A DNA stretch of 6,870 bases from Accumulibacter sp. (lineage in GTDB: Bacteria; Pseudomonadota; Gammaproteobacteria; Burkholderiales; Rhodocyclaceae): the NCBI GenBank assembly GCA_003538495.1, contig DPSD01000302.1:1-6870 (forward strand), given 5' to 3'. This document shows, piece after piece, positions 6,759 to 6,870 of this stretch. Below the pieces are notes generated by a model. That model was not told the DNA's origin. It did not search any database and saw only the letters and a program-made list of their open reading frames with translations. Position 1 is the first letter of the stretch. Each line of letters begins with the position of its first letter. A program made the translations under genes and the position numbers.

Positions 6759-6870
6759 ATGCCCAGAAAAAAACCGAAGACCGAAGAGCCTGCAGCTCCG
6801 GAAACCACCGCCAACCAGCCGCTCAGACTGACGCAGCTTTCGCACGGAGGCGGTTGCGGATGCAAGATCG
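6759..6870 (+). CDS. selD: Selenophosphate synthase (selenide, water dikinase), N-terminal fragment
   Basis: The first 37 codons are present and the window then ends. The segment LRLTQLSHGGGCGCKI matches the N-terminus of SelD, which makes selenophosphate from selenide and ATP for selenocysteine tRNA and seleno-uridine synthesis. Cys33, Cys35 and Lys36 in GCGCK correspond to Cys17, Cys19 and Lys20 of E. coli SelD. The catalytic position is encoded by TGC, so this is the cysteine form, not the TGA (selenocysteine) form. The start at 6759 gives about 16 residues more than E. coli, a Lys-rich then Pro/Ala/Glu/Thr-rich extension (MPRKKPKTEEPAAPETTANQ). No good ribosome site precedes it, but no other start codon lies between it and the conserved block. 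It begins 70 bp after the copper chaperone gene, with no clear hairpin between. Confidence 0.9.
   Translation, partial: MPRKKPKTEEPAAPETTANQPLRLTQLSHGGGCGCKI

Overview
This 6.9 kb stretch is GC-rich and densely coded, and looks like a proteobacterial chromosome. The FNR, HemN and copper ATPase sequences, with the order fnr / hemN / TauE-SafE-like / copper ATPase, suggest a betaproteobacterium, possibly Rhodocyclales. This placement is inference from protein character and synteny, with no database comparison. The order resembles the anr-hemN-ccoS/ccoI region of Pseudomonas, a locus for micro-aerobic or anaerobic respiration.

Layout. Positions 1-315 are the C-terminal end of an unrecognised multi-spanning membrane protein cut by the window edge. 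Positions 316-457 hold no gene that I can support. A small SirB2-family membrane protein (458-850) converges with an FNR-type oxygen-sensing regulator on the minus strand (877-1620). The 96 bp between fnr and the divergent hemN contain a near-perfect FNR box (1648-1661). It is centred exactly 41.5 bp upstream of the start point predicted from a GATAAT -10 element for hemN. HemN (1717-3114), oxygen-independent coproporphyrinogen III dehydrogenase, is followed by a TauE/SafE (DsbD_2/UreH-like) membrane protein with a THCxxMCGG motif (3211-3897). Next come a two-HMA-domain Cu(I) P1B-type ATPase (3932-6421) and a 68-residue CopZ-like metallochaperone (6482-6688). The window ends in the first 37 codons of selD, selenophosphate synthase (from 6759).

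How they fit together. FNR senses low oxygen and probably turns on hemN, which lets heme synthesis continue without O2. The TauE/SafE-like protein, ATPase and chaperone form a copper-handling group. This group either detoxifies Cu(I) or supplies copper to a heme-copper oxidase such as cbb3. The SirB2-like protein has an N-terminal His and a mid-protein Lys placed much as in the heme protein HemJ, so it may also belong to this heme/respiration theme, but that is speculation. selD begins a separate function.

Most of the window is recognisable and conventional. The points most worth a second look are the hemN promoter geometry, an acidic Gly/Asp-rich insertion in the ATPase, and the SirB2/HemJ resemblance. 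I see no mobile element, CRISPR array, tRNA, rRNA or convincing intrinsic terminator.
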